The notes beneath the pieces were generated by a model that saw only the letters and a program-made list of their open reading frames with translations, was not told the DNA's origin and did not search any database. Position numbers and translations under genes: made by a program. A stretch of DNA of 64,000 nt from Rhizophagus irregularis (lineage: Eukaryota > Glomeromycota > Glomeromycetes > Glomerales > Glomeraceae). Location: positions 1,612,001-1,676,000 of the forward strand of contig NC_089430.1 of the NCBI RefSeq assembly GCF_026210795.1. Reading direction: 5' to 3'. Position 1 is the stretch's first letter. Every line of letters starts with the position of its first letter. This document shows, piece by piece, positions 45,039-56,242 of this stretch.

Positions 45039-46663
45039 TTAATGTATATAAGTACCTAGGTCTAGTTTAGTAAAATCTATTGCTTCTATTGATTCTGTAA
45101 TATATATATAAAAAAAAAATAATTATGAAATCTTTAAAGAATGCTTTTGTAAAGTTAAATTAGGAAATTAATTACCTGAATATTCTCCAAATGAATTATC
45201 ATCATCCTTGTTATCAATATCATTTTTTGGTTCTGGAAGATTTTTAAAATCTAAAAGTCTAGTCGTGTAAACTGCTTGAGGATTTGTAGTATATGAAAGA
45301 GTAGGTCCAGTATATAATGATGATGATGATGTTAACTTCTCATTAATTTCATCTGCTTCTACAATTTGGTTTTTGATTTCAGTTTCGCCAGAAAAAGTCA
45401 GTGATTCACCCCATAAATTGTATAATAAACTTTTTAATTCTTTTGCTTTAGGTCGTTTTAAAGGATCAGCATCCCAACATTGTTTAATTATGTTTAGAAT
45501 TAATTGAGGAATTTTATAATTTGATTTTGGCCTAAGTCCTTGACAAATGCTAATAGTTAAGAATTTATCATGAGCAATATCATGATAAGGAGGAAGCCCT
45601 GTACAGACTTCATATGCAATAATTCCAAATCCATATATATCACTTTCTTGAGTATACTCTTTTCCTCTTAAAACTTCTGGTGCTACATAGGGTAATACTC
45701 CATATAATTCTTTACATTCATTTTGAGATGGTTTTACATTTACTGGTCGACATAATCCTAAATCAGTAATTAAAGTATAATATTCTTCTTTTAATATATT
45801 GCCACAATGAAAATCACGATGAATTAACCCATTTTCATGAATATATTTGAGGTTTACTGAAAGATCTTTTAAAATATCCAGCTTTTCACCCCATTTTATT
45901 GAATTAAAACTATTATTTAAATGTTGTCTTAAACTACCATTTATTACATAATTCATTACTATTATAAAATTTCCAGATTCTGGATCTTTAGTAATGCCAA
46001 AACAGTGTGCTATATAACTATCCACTGGAATCATAATATGGGTTTCAATCTAAAAAAGAATCCATAATAATAATAATTAATAGACAGTTTAACATTTATA
46101 ATAGGACAATATCTTGAAATACTATATATAAATAAGTAACTTACTTCTCTTAAAAAATCGGATGTAATATCTTGAGAATTATGTAAATATTTTAAAACAA
46201 CTGGAAAATTCTCATATTCCCTAAACCAACGTTTACTTCTTTTCCATTTATTATTCTTAAAATCCCATTTATCTATATATCCATCTTTCCAAATTGCTTT
46301 ATAAATAGTTCCAAATCCTCCTTTTGCCAAGTATTCAACATTTTCAAATCTATCATATTCAATCCATTCTAAAACTTCTTGATAATCTTTAGCTTTAAGT
46401 TGTACTTTTTGAATAAAATTGTCAACTTCATGATTTCCACTAGTCCAATTTTTAAAATTTTGTTGAAATTTACATTGACACCAATAATAAGAAGCTCTAG
46501 GTTGCTTACATTCTTTACATAAACCTTTTTCTTTATAACGTATTTTTAATTCTTTATTTAATATTAACTTATCAATTAACAAACTTTGTTCTTTGGTCAG
46601 GTATTTATGGTTAAAATCTTTTATTTGCTCAAACACATCATCATTGAGCATAAATACTCCCAT
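45039..46663 (-). CDS. TKL-like protein kinase, three exons, about 482 aa
   Basis: Exon 1 is 46145-46663, exon 2 is 45176-46049 and exon 3 is 45039-45094. Intron 1 (46050-46144, GAA|GTAAGT to TTTTTTAG, phase 0) joins DFLRE to IETHIM. Intron 2 (45095-45175, TCAG|GTAATT to ATTACAG, phase 1) joins GEYS-E to SIEAIDFTKLDLGTYIH. Head Cys C49/C52/C62/C64 and NWTSGN. Kinase: GGFGTIY at 115-121, VVLK lysine K158, HRD D252 (LIHRDFHCGNIL), DLG D269, VAPE, and NLPEPKN in the tail. All catalytic residues are kept, so it is probably active. TTTTATA on the plus strand (46689-46695) is a TATA-like box just upstream. It is the intact member of the duplicated pair; the sister at 51086-52672 is broken. Confidence 0.9.
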
Positions 46664-47815
46664 ATTGGATTAATAAATGTGACTTCAATTTTATATCTAA
46701 ACGGAGTAAAAAAAAATTTTTTTTTTTTTAAAAAAAAGGGCGTATTTAAATGTATTACAGTTGCACAGCAGCGATTTACAAAATTATTTTTAATTTAGGC
46801 AAAAACAATAAAGCGTTCAAGAAGTCAGCTGATGATCACAGAAATCACTACTAATTATAAATTTCCTTTCCAAACCAAAACCAAAATACTTGTTTCACAA
46901 AAAAAAAGCTGTGTCGATCATCAAACGCCAAAATTATTTCATTATACTCTATATCTGATATAGGTGCTTCATTGAATTTTGACAGTCAATCAATATCATT
47001 ATCAGTAACAACATGCATTAAAAATTAAAATTAGAATCAATCACGTTAAAATTATTTAGATTGAAAATTTTTTAAAAAATGTATTATCCAATTAGTTCAG
47101 TTGCTTTAAATCTGTACAAAAAAATTATAAAAAAGAAAATTTTTTCATTATTATGTGAAGAAAATTTATTTATTAACAAATAAATTCAATTATAATATAA
47201 TCATTTTTAAAAGTAAGTTATGTTTATAAAAATTTCAACTTTTAAATATAAAATAATTATTATGACAAAACAATAAATTAAAGCTTTCAATTCTATTTTA
47301 ACATCATTTTTCCTAATAACATGTAATTTTATTGTTAAAAAAAAAATTGGTATTTAGTGACATAAATATTTTCTCGAAATTCAAAAAATTTAATAATTTA
47401 ATAATGATAAGGTAGTTACACTCAAAAATACCGTAAATTATCTTAAATAAAATCAAGAAAGTTGCCTTTAAAATAATTGACTATGTTGATTTAGTATCCA
47501 TTATCTATGAAAAATAATTACAAAAATTATTCCTATATTAATAAATAAAGTAAGAAAAGAAGCTATTTAAAAATATTTTTCTTAAGCAGATAAATGAAAG
47601 GTGGTCAGTAGAAAAGGGCAAAATCCAAAGTTTTGGTCAAAATTTTTTTATTTCCAATCATGGACACGTGAACAAAGTTAGCTTAATGACTAAAACAAAT
47701 AAATGTTAAATATAACAGCAAGCTTTGATAAACAGTAAAATTTTATGGGAATTGCTAGTTTTTTTTTAAATATGTTACATGATGTACAAGTAAATTTATT
47801 AATTGGCTGATGGCC
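46664..47815. other. 5' flank of the kinase, shared with unit B
   Basis: Nearly all of it aligns with 52673-53690. AT-rich, no other gene. Confidence 0.6.
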
Positions 47816-48059
47816 GATTTTTTTAACTTAGCTAATTTTTGATCGGCCAAACTTAAAATTTTATCACAAAAGATATTTAAAAAAATTATTTTTCAAGCAT
47901 ATTTGTTCAAAATAATCTTATCTAATGAAATTTTATTTGCAAGTATTAAATTTAATCACACATTTTCGATTTTAAAGAAAAAAATCACTGTATTTATTTT
48001 TAATGAAGTGATACAAATAAAAGAAAAGATAAGTAAATTACCATGGTCAAGAATAAAGA

Positions 48060-48370
48060 TGCCAATAAAAAAAAGGAATAACAATGGAATAATGGAAAGT
48101 AATAGAAGATGAAAGGGAGAGTAAAAAGAGTAATGAGTGATAGGAAACAAGCAAAAAGGAGTAATAGGATACGATGGGAGATGAAAAGGAGCGATAGGAG
48201 ATGAAAAGGAGTGATGGGAAGTAAACAGGAGAGAAAAGAAATAATGGAAAATAAAAAGATGTAATAGAAAATAATGGGAAAAGAAAAAAATGGAATAATG
48301 AAGTAATAGGAGGTGAAAAATGATGAGAGACAAAAAATAAAGAATGATCATGATAGGAGGTTGGGTAGCA
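48060..48370. repeat. Purine-rich minisatellite, unit B (short)
   Basis: The same GGAGTGATAGGAGATGAAAA type repeat as 42700-43140 but with only a few copies, showing expansion in A or contraction in B. Confidence 0.8.
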
Positions 48371-48433
48371 AAGGATAATAATAAAAAATAAAACCATAAC
48401 TGATAAAGTAAAAAAAAAATGAATATATAGAAA

Positions 48434-49364
48434 GTAAGTAACGGAAATTGGCTAAGTAAGTAACGTAAAGTCACATGATTTATTTACGTTACTCCCCTTA
48501 ATATAAGGCACGTAACGTAAAGTGAAATTTTTTTTATCTTACGTTACGTATCTTATATGGTTCACGTGACAACGTAAGTGATTTTTTGTGGCACATCACG
48601 ATCAGCCTATTTGTTTGTTTACATTTTACATAACTCCCTCGTTTTTTTCTTTTAATGTCAAAATGTCAAACAAAATCTTATAAAAAGATAGAAAGTCAAA
48701 GACAATTAAGTTTGAACAATTATTTAGGTATAAAATTTGTTTATTAAACTGCCTGTCATATATTAACTGTTTTATTTTTTGGTTATTTTGTATACAAAAA
48801 ATTTAGAGTATAGTTTTGATATCTTTGTTAAAGTTAATTGTCTTTTGGAGATAAGTAAAGCTGTTTAATAGGTATGGTACTATTGGATTACTCAAAGATC
48901 TATTTTTACTGGGTTTGGCTTTCATATTTGTGGAGTTGTAATTATTTTCATAATAATATTAGGACGCGTTACGCGTAACGCGTTTATTTACTGTATTTAA
49001 TTTATAAATAATAAAGACATTAATTAAAGCTTATCTGTTATGTTTTTATTTGTTTTATGTTTATTAATAAATTATTAAAATAAATAATTTTTATAATTTT
49101 AAAAGTATAAAATCAATTTTCTTTTATATTTAAAGGCATAAGAAAATCAACTCTAATAGTATGAAAAATTCTTTTTTAAAATAAATTTTTTACCAAGATA
49201 AATATGCAAAAATTGATAATATAAATCACGTGGTGCTAGATATGGTGAGTAACGTAAGGTAAAAAAATTTATCTTACGTTCCGTGTCTTAATTAAGGGCA
49301 GTAACGTAAATTAACCTAAATTAGTAACTTTACGTTACTCACTTAGCCAATTTCCGTTACTTAC
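48434..49364. mobile_element. ~0.93 kb element with ~38-bp TIRs, inserted in unit B
   Basis: Left GTAAGTAACGGAAATTGGCT (48434) continues AAGTAAGTAACGTAAAGT; the inverse stands at about 49326-49364 with one or two mismatches. The corresponding place in unit A (about 43290) has no such sequence. The interior repeats ACGTAACGTAA/TTACGTTACG words, and near the centre is a perfect palindrome (48964-48983). No transposase, so non-autonomous. The target duplication is unclear. Confidence 0.8.
48964..48983. promoter_or_regulatory. Perfect 20-bp palindrome with three ACGCGT (MCB-like) sites
   Basis: ACGCGTTACGCGTAACGCGT holds ACGCGT at 48964, 48971 and 48978, spaced 7 bp. ACGCGT is the MluI cell-cycle box bound by Mbp1/MBF-type factors in yeasts. 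Whether it is bound here is unknown. It is a striking G+C island in AT-rich DNA, near the middle of a transposon-like element. Confidence 0.6.
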
Positions 49365-50046
49365 TTACTACCTACTGAAAAAAAATAAAGCTAGTAAGAA
49401 ACGAAATATAAGATAGAAACAAAATAAATAAAAAATAAATAAAAAATAAATAAAAAATAAAAAATATACCTTTATTAATTGTAGAACCAGAAGAATTATA
49501 AGATCTAAAAAAAATGAAATAAAATTAGTGAAAAATGAAATATAAGACAGAAACAAAACGTAAAGTAAGAAAAATAACTGAACCTTAATTGCAGAACTGG
49601 AAGGACTAAAGGACCTAATAATAATGAAATAGAGTTAGTAAGAAATTGTAAGAATGTAAGTTAGAAATAAAAATAAAAGAAAAAAAGAAAAATACTTTGA
49701 AACTGAAAGAACCAAGGAAACAAACCTCGAATCTATACTGAAAATGAGATTCGATAAACAAATAAATAGTATAACACGATCATATTGCCAACCTGGCCAA
49801 TCAAAAATATCAAATCTGCCATGTGATCGAATCAGGCGATGTTTAGCAATTCCCAAATTTATTATAATTAGATTTAATGTTCTGAAAATAAATATGAAGT
49901 ACTAATTGAAAGATAAACAAAAAAAAAGAAGGAAATTCTGTATCTGCTAAGAATGTCCAGGTTACTTCTGCATTATATGAGATCTCTGATTGAACCTAAA
50001 GAAAAAAATATGAAGAAAATAAATAATTTTTAATTTAAATTTAACA
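49365..50046. other. A-rich remainder of unit B, no gene
   Basis: 49370-49620 matches 43280-43510 (AAAATAAATAAAAAATAAAT tracts and 'CCTTTATTAATTGTAGAAC'). The rest is unremarkable. Confidence 0.5.
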
Positions 50047-50048
50047 TA

Positions 50049-50618
50049 CACAGTGAAATTTGATAAACCAGATCTTTGATAAATCGGATTTGGGCCTAAA
50101 TCGGACGTATATTAAATTAGTTTCAATATACCAGAGTTTACTAGTAAAAGCTTGATATTCACTATAACGGATCAATTTTCTAACCAGCTATAGTATATAA
50201 CCAGGATCACATGATCTGCTACATTTGAAAACCAATTAAATTGATTTCACGTGATCCAATATTCTTTTTGGATCTTTTTTTTTTGGTCTTTTTATAATAA
50301 TATGTTCGACAAAATTATTTAGGTATTTATAGTTTAGATATGCAAAATTTGGTTAATTTAAAGAAAAAAATTATTTCTGATAGTAAGAAAAGGCAGGAGA
50401 AGGTTAGATTAGAAAACTTTAGTTGTTTTTAGTATGTAATATTTTGATAAATTAAAATAAAGAGTTTTTTAAAGTTTTTAATTTTTATTACATCGCATAA
50501 AAATTTGATATATCGGATTATCACATGATTTTATATGAAACCTGGTATATCGAAATTTTTTTGCTATGGATATTTTTAGTGTAACTGATAAATCCGGTTT
50601 ATCAAATTTCACTGTGTA
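50049..50618. mobile_element. pogo/Tc1-like MITE, 570 bp
   Basis: CACAGTGAAATTTGATAAAC (50049) and its inverse (to 50618) form ~25-bp TIRs flanked by TA at 50047-50048 and 50619-50620. TA duplication with a CAGTG-type end is usual for the pogo/Fot1 branch of Tc1/mariner. No transposase remains. Confidence 0.8.
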
Positions 50619-50639
50619 TTTACATAATGGTGTAGTTAG

Positions 50640-51085
50640 CCAAAAAATAATTAGCCGCAACGTGATCCACCCAGCTCAAGGTGTAGGAATTCCAAGTGAT
50701 TTTCTGTGATTAAACTGGATCTGAATGATTGGTAATCAGAAATTTGGCTCAACTTTACCATTATTATATTTACCATCAAACTATTTTTTTTTTAATGTAT
50801 AATTTAATAAATATATTTATTAAATACATTAATTTTGTTACAATTTAAAACATCCATACAATTCATTATATTTATTTTTCATATAATTATAAATACTTTA
50901 TTTAATCATAAAAAATATATTCCAATAAAATATCATACTATAGTAATGTTAAAGAAAATAAATAGTAAATAATAAAGAAATTTATATCCAAGATCCCTTT
51001 CCTTTCTTTAATTCAGTTACTTTTATCTATAAGTGAAAAATAAATTATTAAATAATATTATTAATAAAATAAATCATGTAAAAAG
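50640..51085. other. 3' flank of the broken kinase
   Basis: From about 50860 it matches the flank of the intact sister gene. Confidence 0.55.
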
Positions 51086-52672
51086 TTAATGTATATAAGT
51101 ACCTAGGTCTAGTTTAGTAAAATCTATTGCTTCTATTGATTCTATAATATATAAAAAAAAATAATTATATACATCAATAAAATCTTTAAAGAATGCTTTT
51201 GTAAAGTTAAATTAGGAAATTAATTACCTGAATATTCTCCAAATGAATTATCATCATCCTTGTTATCAATAGCATTTTTTGGTTCTGGAAGATTTTTAAA
51301 ATCTAAAAGTCTACTTGTGTAAACTGCTTGAGGATTTGTAGTATATGAAAGAGTAGGTCCAGTATATAATGATGATGATGTTGTTAACTTCTCATTAATT
51401 TTATCTGCTTCTTCAATTTGCCTTTTGATTTCAGTATTTGATTCATTCAATAAATTGTGTAATAAAAAATATAATTCATTAGTGTTAGGTCGTTTTAAAG
51501 GATCAGCATCCCAACATTGTTTAATTATGTTTAGAATTAATTGAGGAATTTTATAATTTGATTTTGGCCTAAGTCCTTGACAAATGCTAATAGTTAAGAA
51601 TTTATCATGAGCAATATCATGATAAGGAGGAATCCCTGTACAGACTTCATATGCAATAATTCCAAATCCATATATATCACTTTCTTGAGTATACTCTTTT
51701 CCTCTTAAAACTTCTGGTGCTACATTCATTTTGAGATGGTTTTACATTTGCTGGTCGACATAATCCTAAATCAGTAATTATAGTATAATATTCTTCTTTT
51801 AATATATTGCCAATATGAAAATCACGATGAATTAACCTTTTTTGATGAATACAAAGGAGGCTTTCTGTAAGATTTTCTAAAATATACAACTTTTCATCCC
51901 ATTTTGTTGAATTAAAACTATTATTTAAATGTTGTCTTAAACTACCATTTATTACATAATTCATTACTATTATAAAATTTCCAGATTCTGGATCTTTAGT
52001 AATGCCAAAACAGTGTGCTATACAACTTTTCATTGGAATCATAGTATGGGTTTCAATCTAAAAAAGAATCCATAATAATAATAATTAATAGACAGTTTAA
52101 CATCTATAATAGGACAATATCTTGAATTTACTATATATAAATAAGTAACTTACTTCTCTTAAAAAATCGGATGTAATATCTTGAGAATTATGTAAACATT
52201 TTAAAACAACTGGAAAATTCTCATATTCCTTAGACCAACATTTACTTCTTTTCCATTTATTATTCTCAAAATCCCATTTATTTATATATCCATCTTTCCA
52301 AATTGCTTTATAAATAGTTCCAAATCCTCCTTTTGCCAAGTATTCAACATTTTCAAATCTATCATATTCAATCCATTCTAAAACTTCTTCATAAACTTTA
52401 GCTTCAAGTTGTACTTTTTGTATAAACTTGTCAACTTCATGATTTCCACTGGTCCAATTTTTAAAATTTTGTTGAAATTTACATTGACACCAATTACGAG
52501 AAGCTCTAGGTTGCTTACATTCTTTGCATAAACCATTTTTTTTATAACATATTTTTAATTCCTCATTTAATATTAACTTATCAATTAACAAACTTTGTTC
52601 TTCAGTTAGGTCTTTATGGTTAAAATCTTTTATTTGCTCAAATGCATCATCATTGAGCATAAATTCTTCCAT
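51086..52672 (-). pseudogene. Broken TKL-like kinase, sister of 45039-46663
   Basis: Exon 1 is 52154-52672 (519 nt, same length as its sister), exon 2 is 51228-52057 and exon 3 is 51086-51141, with all four splice sites kept. Near 51721-51726 a 29-bp segment is missing relative to the sister. It lay between two copies of TACAT and encoded the activation loop KELYGVLPY. The loss shifts the frame: the first frame ends STRSFKRKRVYSRK-stop, while APEVLRGKEYTQ.. continues in another frame from about 51720. GGFG, VVLK and HRD are still present upstream, and the tail after the break is well conserved, so the break is recent. A truncated protein lacking the C-lobe could still be made. Confidence 0.85.
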
Positions 52673-53690
52673 ATTGGATTAATAAATGTGACTTCAATTT
52701 TATATCTAAACGGAGTAAAAAAAAATTTTTTTTTTTTTTTTTAAAAAAAATAAGGGGCGTATTTAAACGTATCAAAAGTTGCACAGCAGCGATTTACAAA
52801 ATTATTTTTAATTTAGGTTCAAGAAGTCAGCTGATGATCACAGAAATTACTACTGATTATAAATTTCCTTTTCAATCAAATTCCAAAATACTTGTTTCAC
52901 AAAAAAAAAGCTGTGTCGATCATCAAACGCCAAAATTATTTCATTATACTATATAGGTACTTATTGAATTTTGAAAAATACAGTACAGTCAATCAATATC
53001 ATCATCAGTAACAACATGCATGCATTAAAAATTATAATTAGAATCAATCACGTTAAAATTATTTAGGTTGAAAAATTTTTAAAAAAATGTATTGACCAAT
53101 TAGTTTTAGTTACTATAAATCTGTACAGAAAATTTTAAAAAGAAGTAATTTCCATTATTATTATGTGAAGAAAATTCGTATTAACGAATGAATTCAGTTA
53201 TGATATAATCATCATTAAAGTAGGTTAAGATTATAAAAGTTTCAGCTGCTTGTAAAATAAAAATAATTAATGTTATGAAAAACAATAAATTAAAATTTCA
53301 ATCTATTATAACATCATTTTTCCTAATAACCCTAATAACATAAATTATTGTAAAAACAAATTGGTATTTAATGACGCAAATATTTTCTCAAAATTCAAAA
53401 TTATAAAAATTTAATAATGACAAGGTAGTTACGCTCAAAGATATTGTAAATTATCTTAAATAAAATCAAGCAAGTTGCCTTTAAAATAATTGACTGCGTT
53501 ATTACCTATGGAAAATATTAAACTACAAAAATTATTCTTATATTAATAAACGAAATAAGAAAGGAAGTTATTTGAAAATATTATAACTTTGCTTAAGCAG
53601 ATAAATAGGAGGGGTTGGGAAATCCAAAAATTTGGTCAACAATTTTTTAATGCCGATCATGACACGTGAACAAAGTTAGCTTAATAATAT
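52673..53690. other. 5' flank of the broken kinase, shared with unit A
   Basis: Matches 46664-47700 apart from small indels. No other gene. Confidence 0.6.
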
Positions 53691-53699
53691 AATCAAACA

Positions 53700-54700
53700 A
53701 ATAACTTATTCGGTGACGAAGAATCTCTCACTGTCCCCTTACAAATGCTTTCTCCGAGGCTTCTTTGTATCAATCTGATACAGAACCAGCATCAAGCTCA
53801 GGTATCAAGATTTTCAAAGCAAGTAATGTAAGCTACAAGATATTCTTTATTTAAATTATTTAAATATTGGTTAAATTTTTTTTTCTTGAAAATTATTTTC
53901 CAATACTAACAAAATTTTAATATTTGATGGGATAAATTATCAGAAAAAGTTCAATTAATTTAAATAATTTAAATGTATTATATGAAAAGTAATTACTATT
54001 ATGGTATATCTAATGTTTATATAAGACAAAAGGAAAGAATTTCACATTCAATTAAATCTTTTACCATTTATCTCTTTCAAATCGGTTGTAAACTTGTTTG
54101 TTTAGATTAAGTTACAACCCAGTTCTTTTTTTTTTAATTTTACTTTACTATTTCGATAACAAATCAACTTTTTTTTTAAAAAAAAAGATAAAAATTCACT
54201 TTTGAATAGTGAAAAAAAAATATTTTAATATATAATTAGTAATAAATTGATTGTTAAAATATAAAGTCATTTACCAAATTACCGCAAATCTATTTTGATC
54301 ATTTTTTCCATTTTGAGTTAAAAACCAAATTTAAGGTAAAAAAAAACTTACTAACAAACAAACAATAATAGAAAAATTTCTCGTGTTTTTTCTTATTTCA
54401 GCCAACGTATCTGCTCGTCTATTCTAAAGTCAAACATAAGAGTTCATCATTAATTTGTATGATTAATAATAATAAAACAAAATAATTTTTTTTATAGAGT
54501 GGACTTATTGGATTTGCATCAGTGATGTATCAGTTTGGTCATTCTGAATTTAATGGAAAAAAAAATTTATAATTGAACAGTGATCGGGAATAAGAAAAAT
54601 ATGGTGTAAAGATTTACTTATCAGCATTCCATTTCGATCCATTCCTTCCGTTTCAAAGCTCAAGATCGATACTGAAATAAATAAGGTAAAAAAAAGTATA
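53700..54700 (+). other. Candidate short-exon gene or relic
   Basis: Protein-like plus-strand pieces occur beside splice-like sites: AFSEASLYQSDTEPASSSGI (about 53750), PTYLLVYSKVKHKSSSLICM after TTATTTCAG (about 54402), SGLIGFASVMYQFGHSEFNG after TTTTTTATAG (about 54498) and IPFRSIPSVSKLKIDTEINK followed by G|GTAAAA (about 54627). Phases do not join neatly by eye and no start is obvious. Function unknown. Confidence 0.3.
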
Positions 54701-55510
54701 ATTAATTAAATAATTGAAATAAAAAGAAAAGAAAAAAAATAATAACTAAAAAATGTCACCTACACATAGGAAAATCAATGGAAATTTTTTTTAACCAATC
54801 TTTTTAAGGTTGCTCAATTTTTGGCGTAAAATAAATATTCTCACAAAGGAATATTTATTTTTATCTCTGGCAAATTACGGAACTTGTGCATTATGTATTT
54901 GTGCACAAATAAACAAAGAAGTAATAAAGATTTGCTTTTTTTTAAACAGATATATAACATTATTTCTTTGATTACTTTTAAAATAAATTTAACGAATAAT
55001 CAAGTGATTGTATATTTTAAAAGCTGATCATTACGACAAGGAATTACGATCGATCAACATCGTTTCAACATCTTTTAAATAAAGGCGCTATCAAAAAGGC
55101 TCTTAAAAAGGCAAACATTTTCACAATATTTGTAAGAAGTTTATTAGGTAAAATGTTATTAATATTAAAGAATTCGTAAATCTGTCAATCACATGATACA
55201 CATACTGATCAATTTAAATTAAAGTTTATATTATAATGCGTAATCTACGATGCGTAATCTACAATACGATGCCAAGTCTAACGATATTAATGTAATAATA
55301 GAAGAATTGATTTATTTGCATCAATATTAAGTATTTCTTTTTTTCGTCATTTTATTTATTATTTTTTTTTTCACGTGAAAATTTTCACAAAAATAAAATA
55401 CCATACCCTTATTATATGAAACAATGAAATATTATTCCCTCCCAAATACAACCATTCAATTTTAACAGCGTAAACTTTTGCGACATAATCTGTCTTGATA
55501 TTTTTTATTC
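54701..55510. other. Intergenic, upstream of the first SAM gene
   Basis: AT-rich. ATGCGTAATCTACGATGCGT near 55235 is a small direct repeat. Confidence 0.45.
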
Positions 55511-56242
55511 ATGGAAAATTATTCTAAACAAGAAGATAGGGAAACGGAAACGAAAAACCATGAAACAATAATTTCTTCCTCCCAGACCTTCCTTCCTTCC
55601 ATACCATCCACTGAGGAACTTGAAAACATATCAAAAACAAGTGACTTGATACACAGATTAAAAGAATCAAATTTAGGATTGACAGATGATGACTTCGATG
55701 TTCTCAAATATCATAAAATAATCGGGCGAACGTTCCTTTTATTAACGGAAGAAAAACTCGAAAGTCGAGGAGTGAAATTAGGACCAACGCTGAACATCAT
55801 ATGTTCGATTAATAAGATTCGGAAGAAAAACTCAAGATCAAGATCATGTGAGTATTTATTATTATTGTCTTTTGCATCGTTGTGTTTTATTGAATTTGAT
55901 CTTAATACATTATATTTTTTAGCTTCGAATTCTCCTACTCGACCTACTCGCATGAATATAGACGATGATCTAGATGACATTGATATTCTCCAAAAAAAAT
56001 TCAAAGAGTTAGTTGAGGATAAGTTTAGGTCTATATCCGGATTGAAATCAAAAGTTAATTTTTCATTATTAGCAAAGGATGTTTATAGAGTGTGCGGGGA
56101 GGATACTATTAGTGTGAAGACTCTTAGAGAATTTTACTTTTATAATACAAAACTCTCTAAACATACTTATCCAATAGTTAGAAAATGGGTTGATCATAAA
56201 ATGAGAGTAAATATTAGAAGTTATAGAACTTGGTTTAGTTGA
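55511..56242 (+). CDS. SAM-domain protein, two exons, about 218 aa
   Basis: Exon 1 is 55511-55847 and exon 2 is 55923-56242. The intron is 75 nt, with donor TCAT|GTGAGTA and acceptor TTTTTTAG, phase 1, giving RS-S-SNSPTR. It is a multiple of three without in-frame stops, so the unspliced frame is open (243 codons). Residues about 45-103 form a SAM-like helical bundle: DLIHRLKESNLGLTDDDFDV, LKYHKIIGRTFLLLTEEKLE and RGVKLGPTLNIICSINKI, with the 'G..FL.LTEE.L...G...G' pattern. The C-terminal ~95 residues (DDIDILQKKFKELVEDKF.., LAKDVYRVCGEDTISVKTLR.., SKHTYPIVRKWVDHK) form an unrecognised helical domain shared with the paralogue at 57824. SAM domains mediate protein or RNA binding; the partner is unknown. 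Confidence 0.8.
   Translation: MENYSKQEDRETETKNHETIISSSQTFLPSIPSTEELENISKTSDLIHRLKESNLGLTDDDFDVLKYHKIIGRTFLLLTEEKLESRGVKLGPTLNIICSINKIRKKNSRSRSCEYLLLLSFASLCFIEFDLNTLYFLASNSPTRPTRMNIDDDLDDIDILQKKFKELVEDKFRSISGLKSKVNFSLLAKDVYRVCGEDTISVKTLREFYFYNTKLSKHTYPIVRKWVDHKMRVNIRSYRTWFS

Larger units (their letters stand above)
41943..47760. repeat. Segmental duplication, unit A (partner 47816-53690)
   Basis: TTTTTTAACTTAGCTAATTT opens both units; each then has AATCACTGTATTTATTTTTA, a purine-rich minisatellite, an A-rich segment, and a kinase gene with long shared 3' and 5' flanks (GACACGTGAACAAAGTTAGC near the end). The kinase starts lie 6009 bp apart. Confidence 0.85.
47816..53690. repeat. Segmental duplication, unit B
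   Basis: A head-to-tail copy of 41943-47760. It differs by loss of the 42040 MITE, a shorter minisatellite, two inverted-repeat insertions (48434-49364 and 50049-50618) and a broken kinase. Confidence 0.85.

Noticed and set aside
47956-48474. 172-codon minus-strand frame
   Set aside because: Same cause as above, in the unit-B minisatellite.
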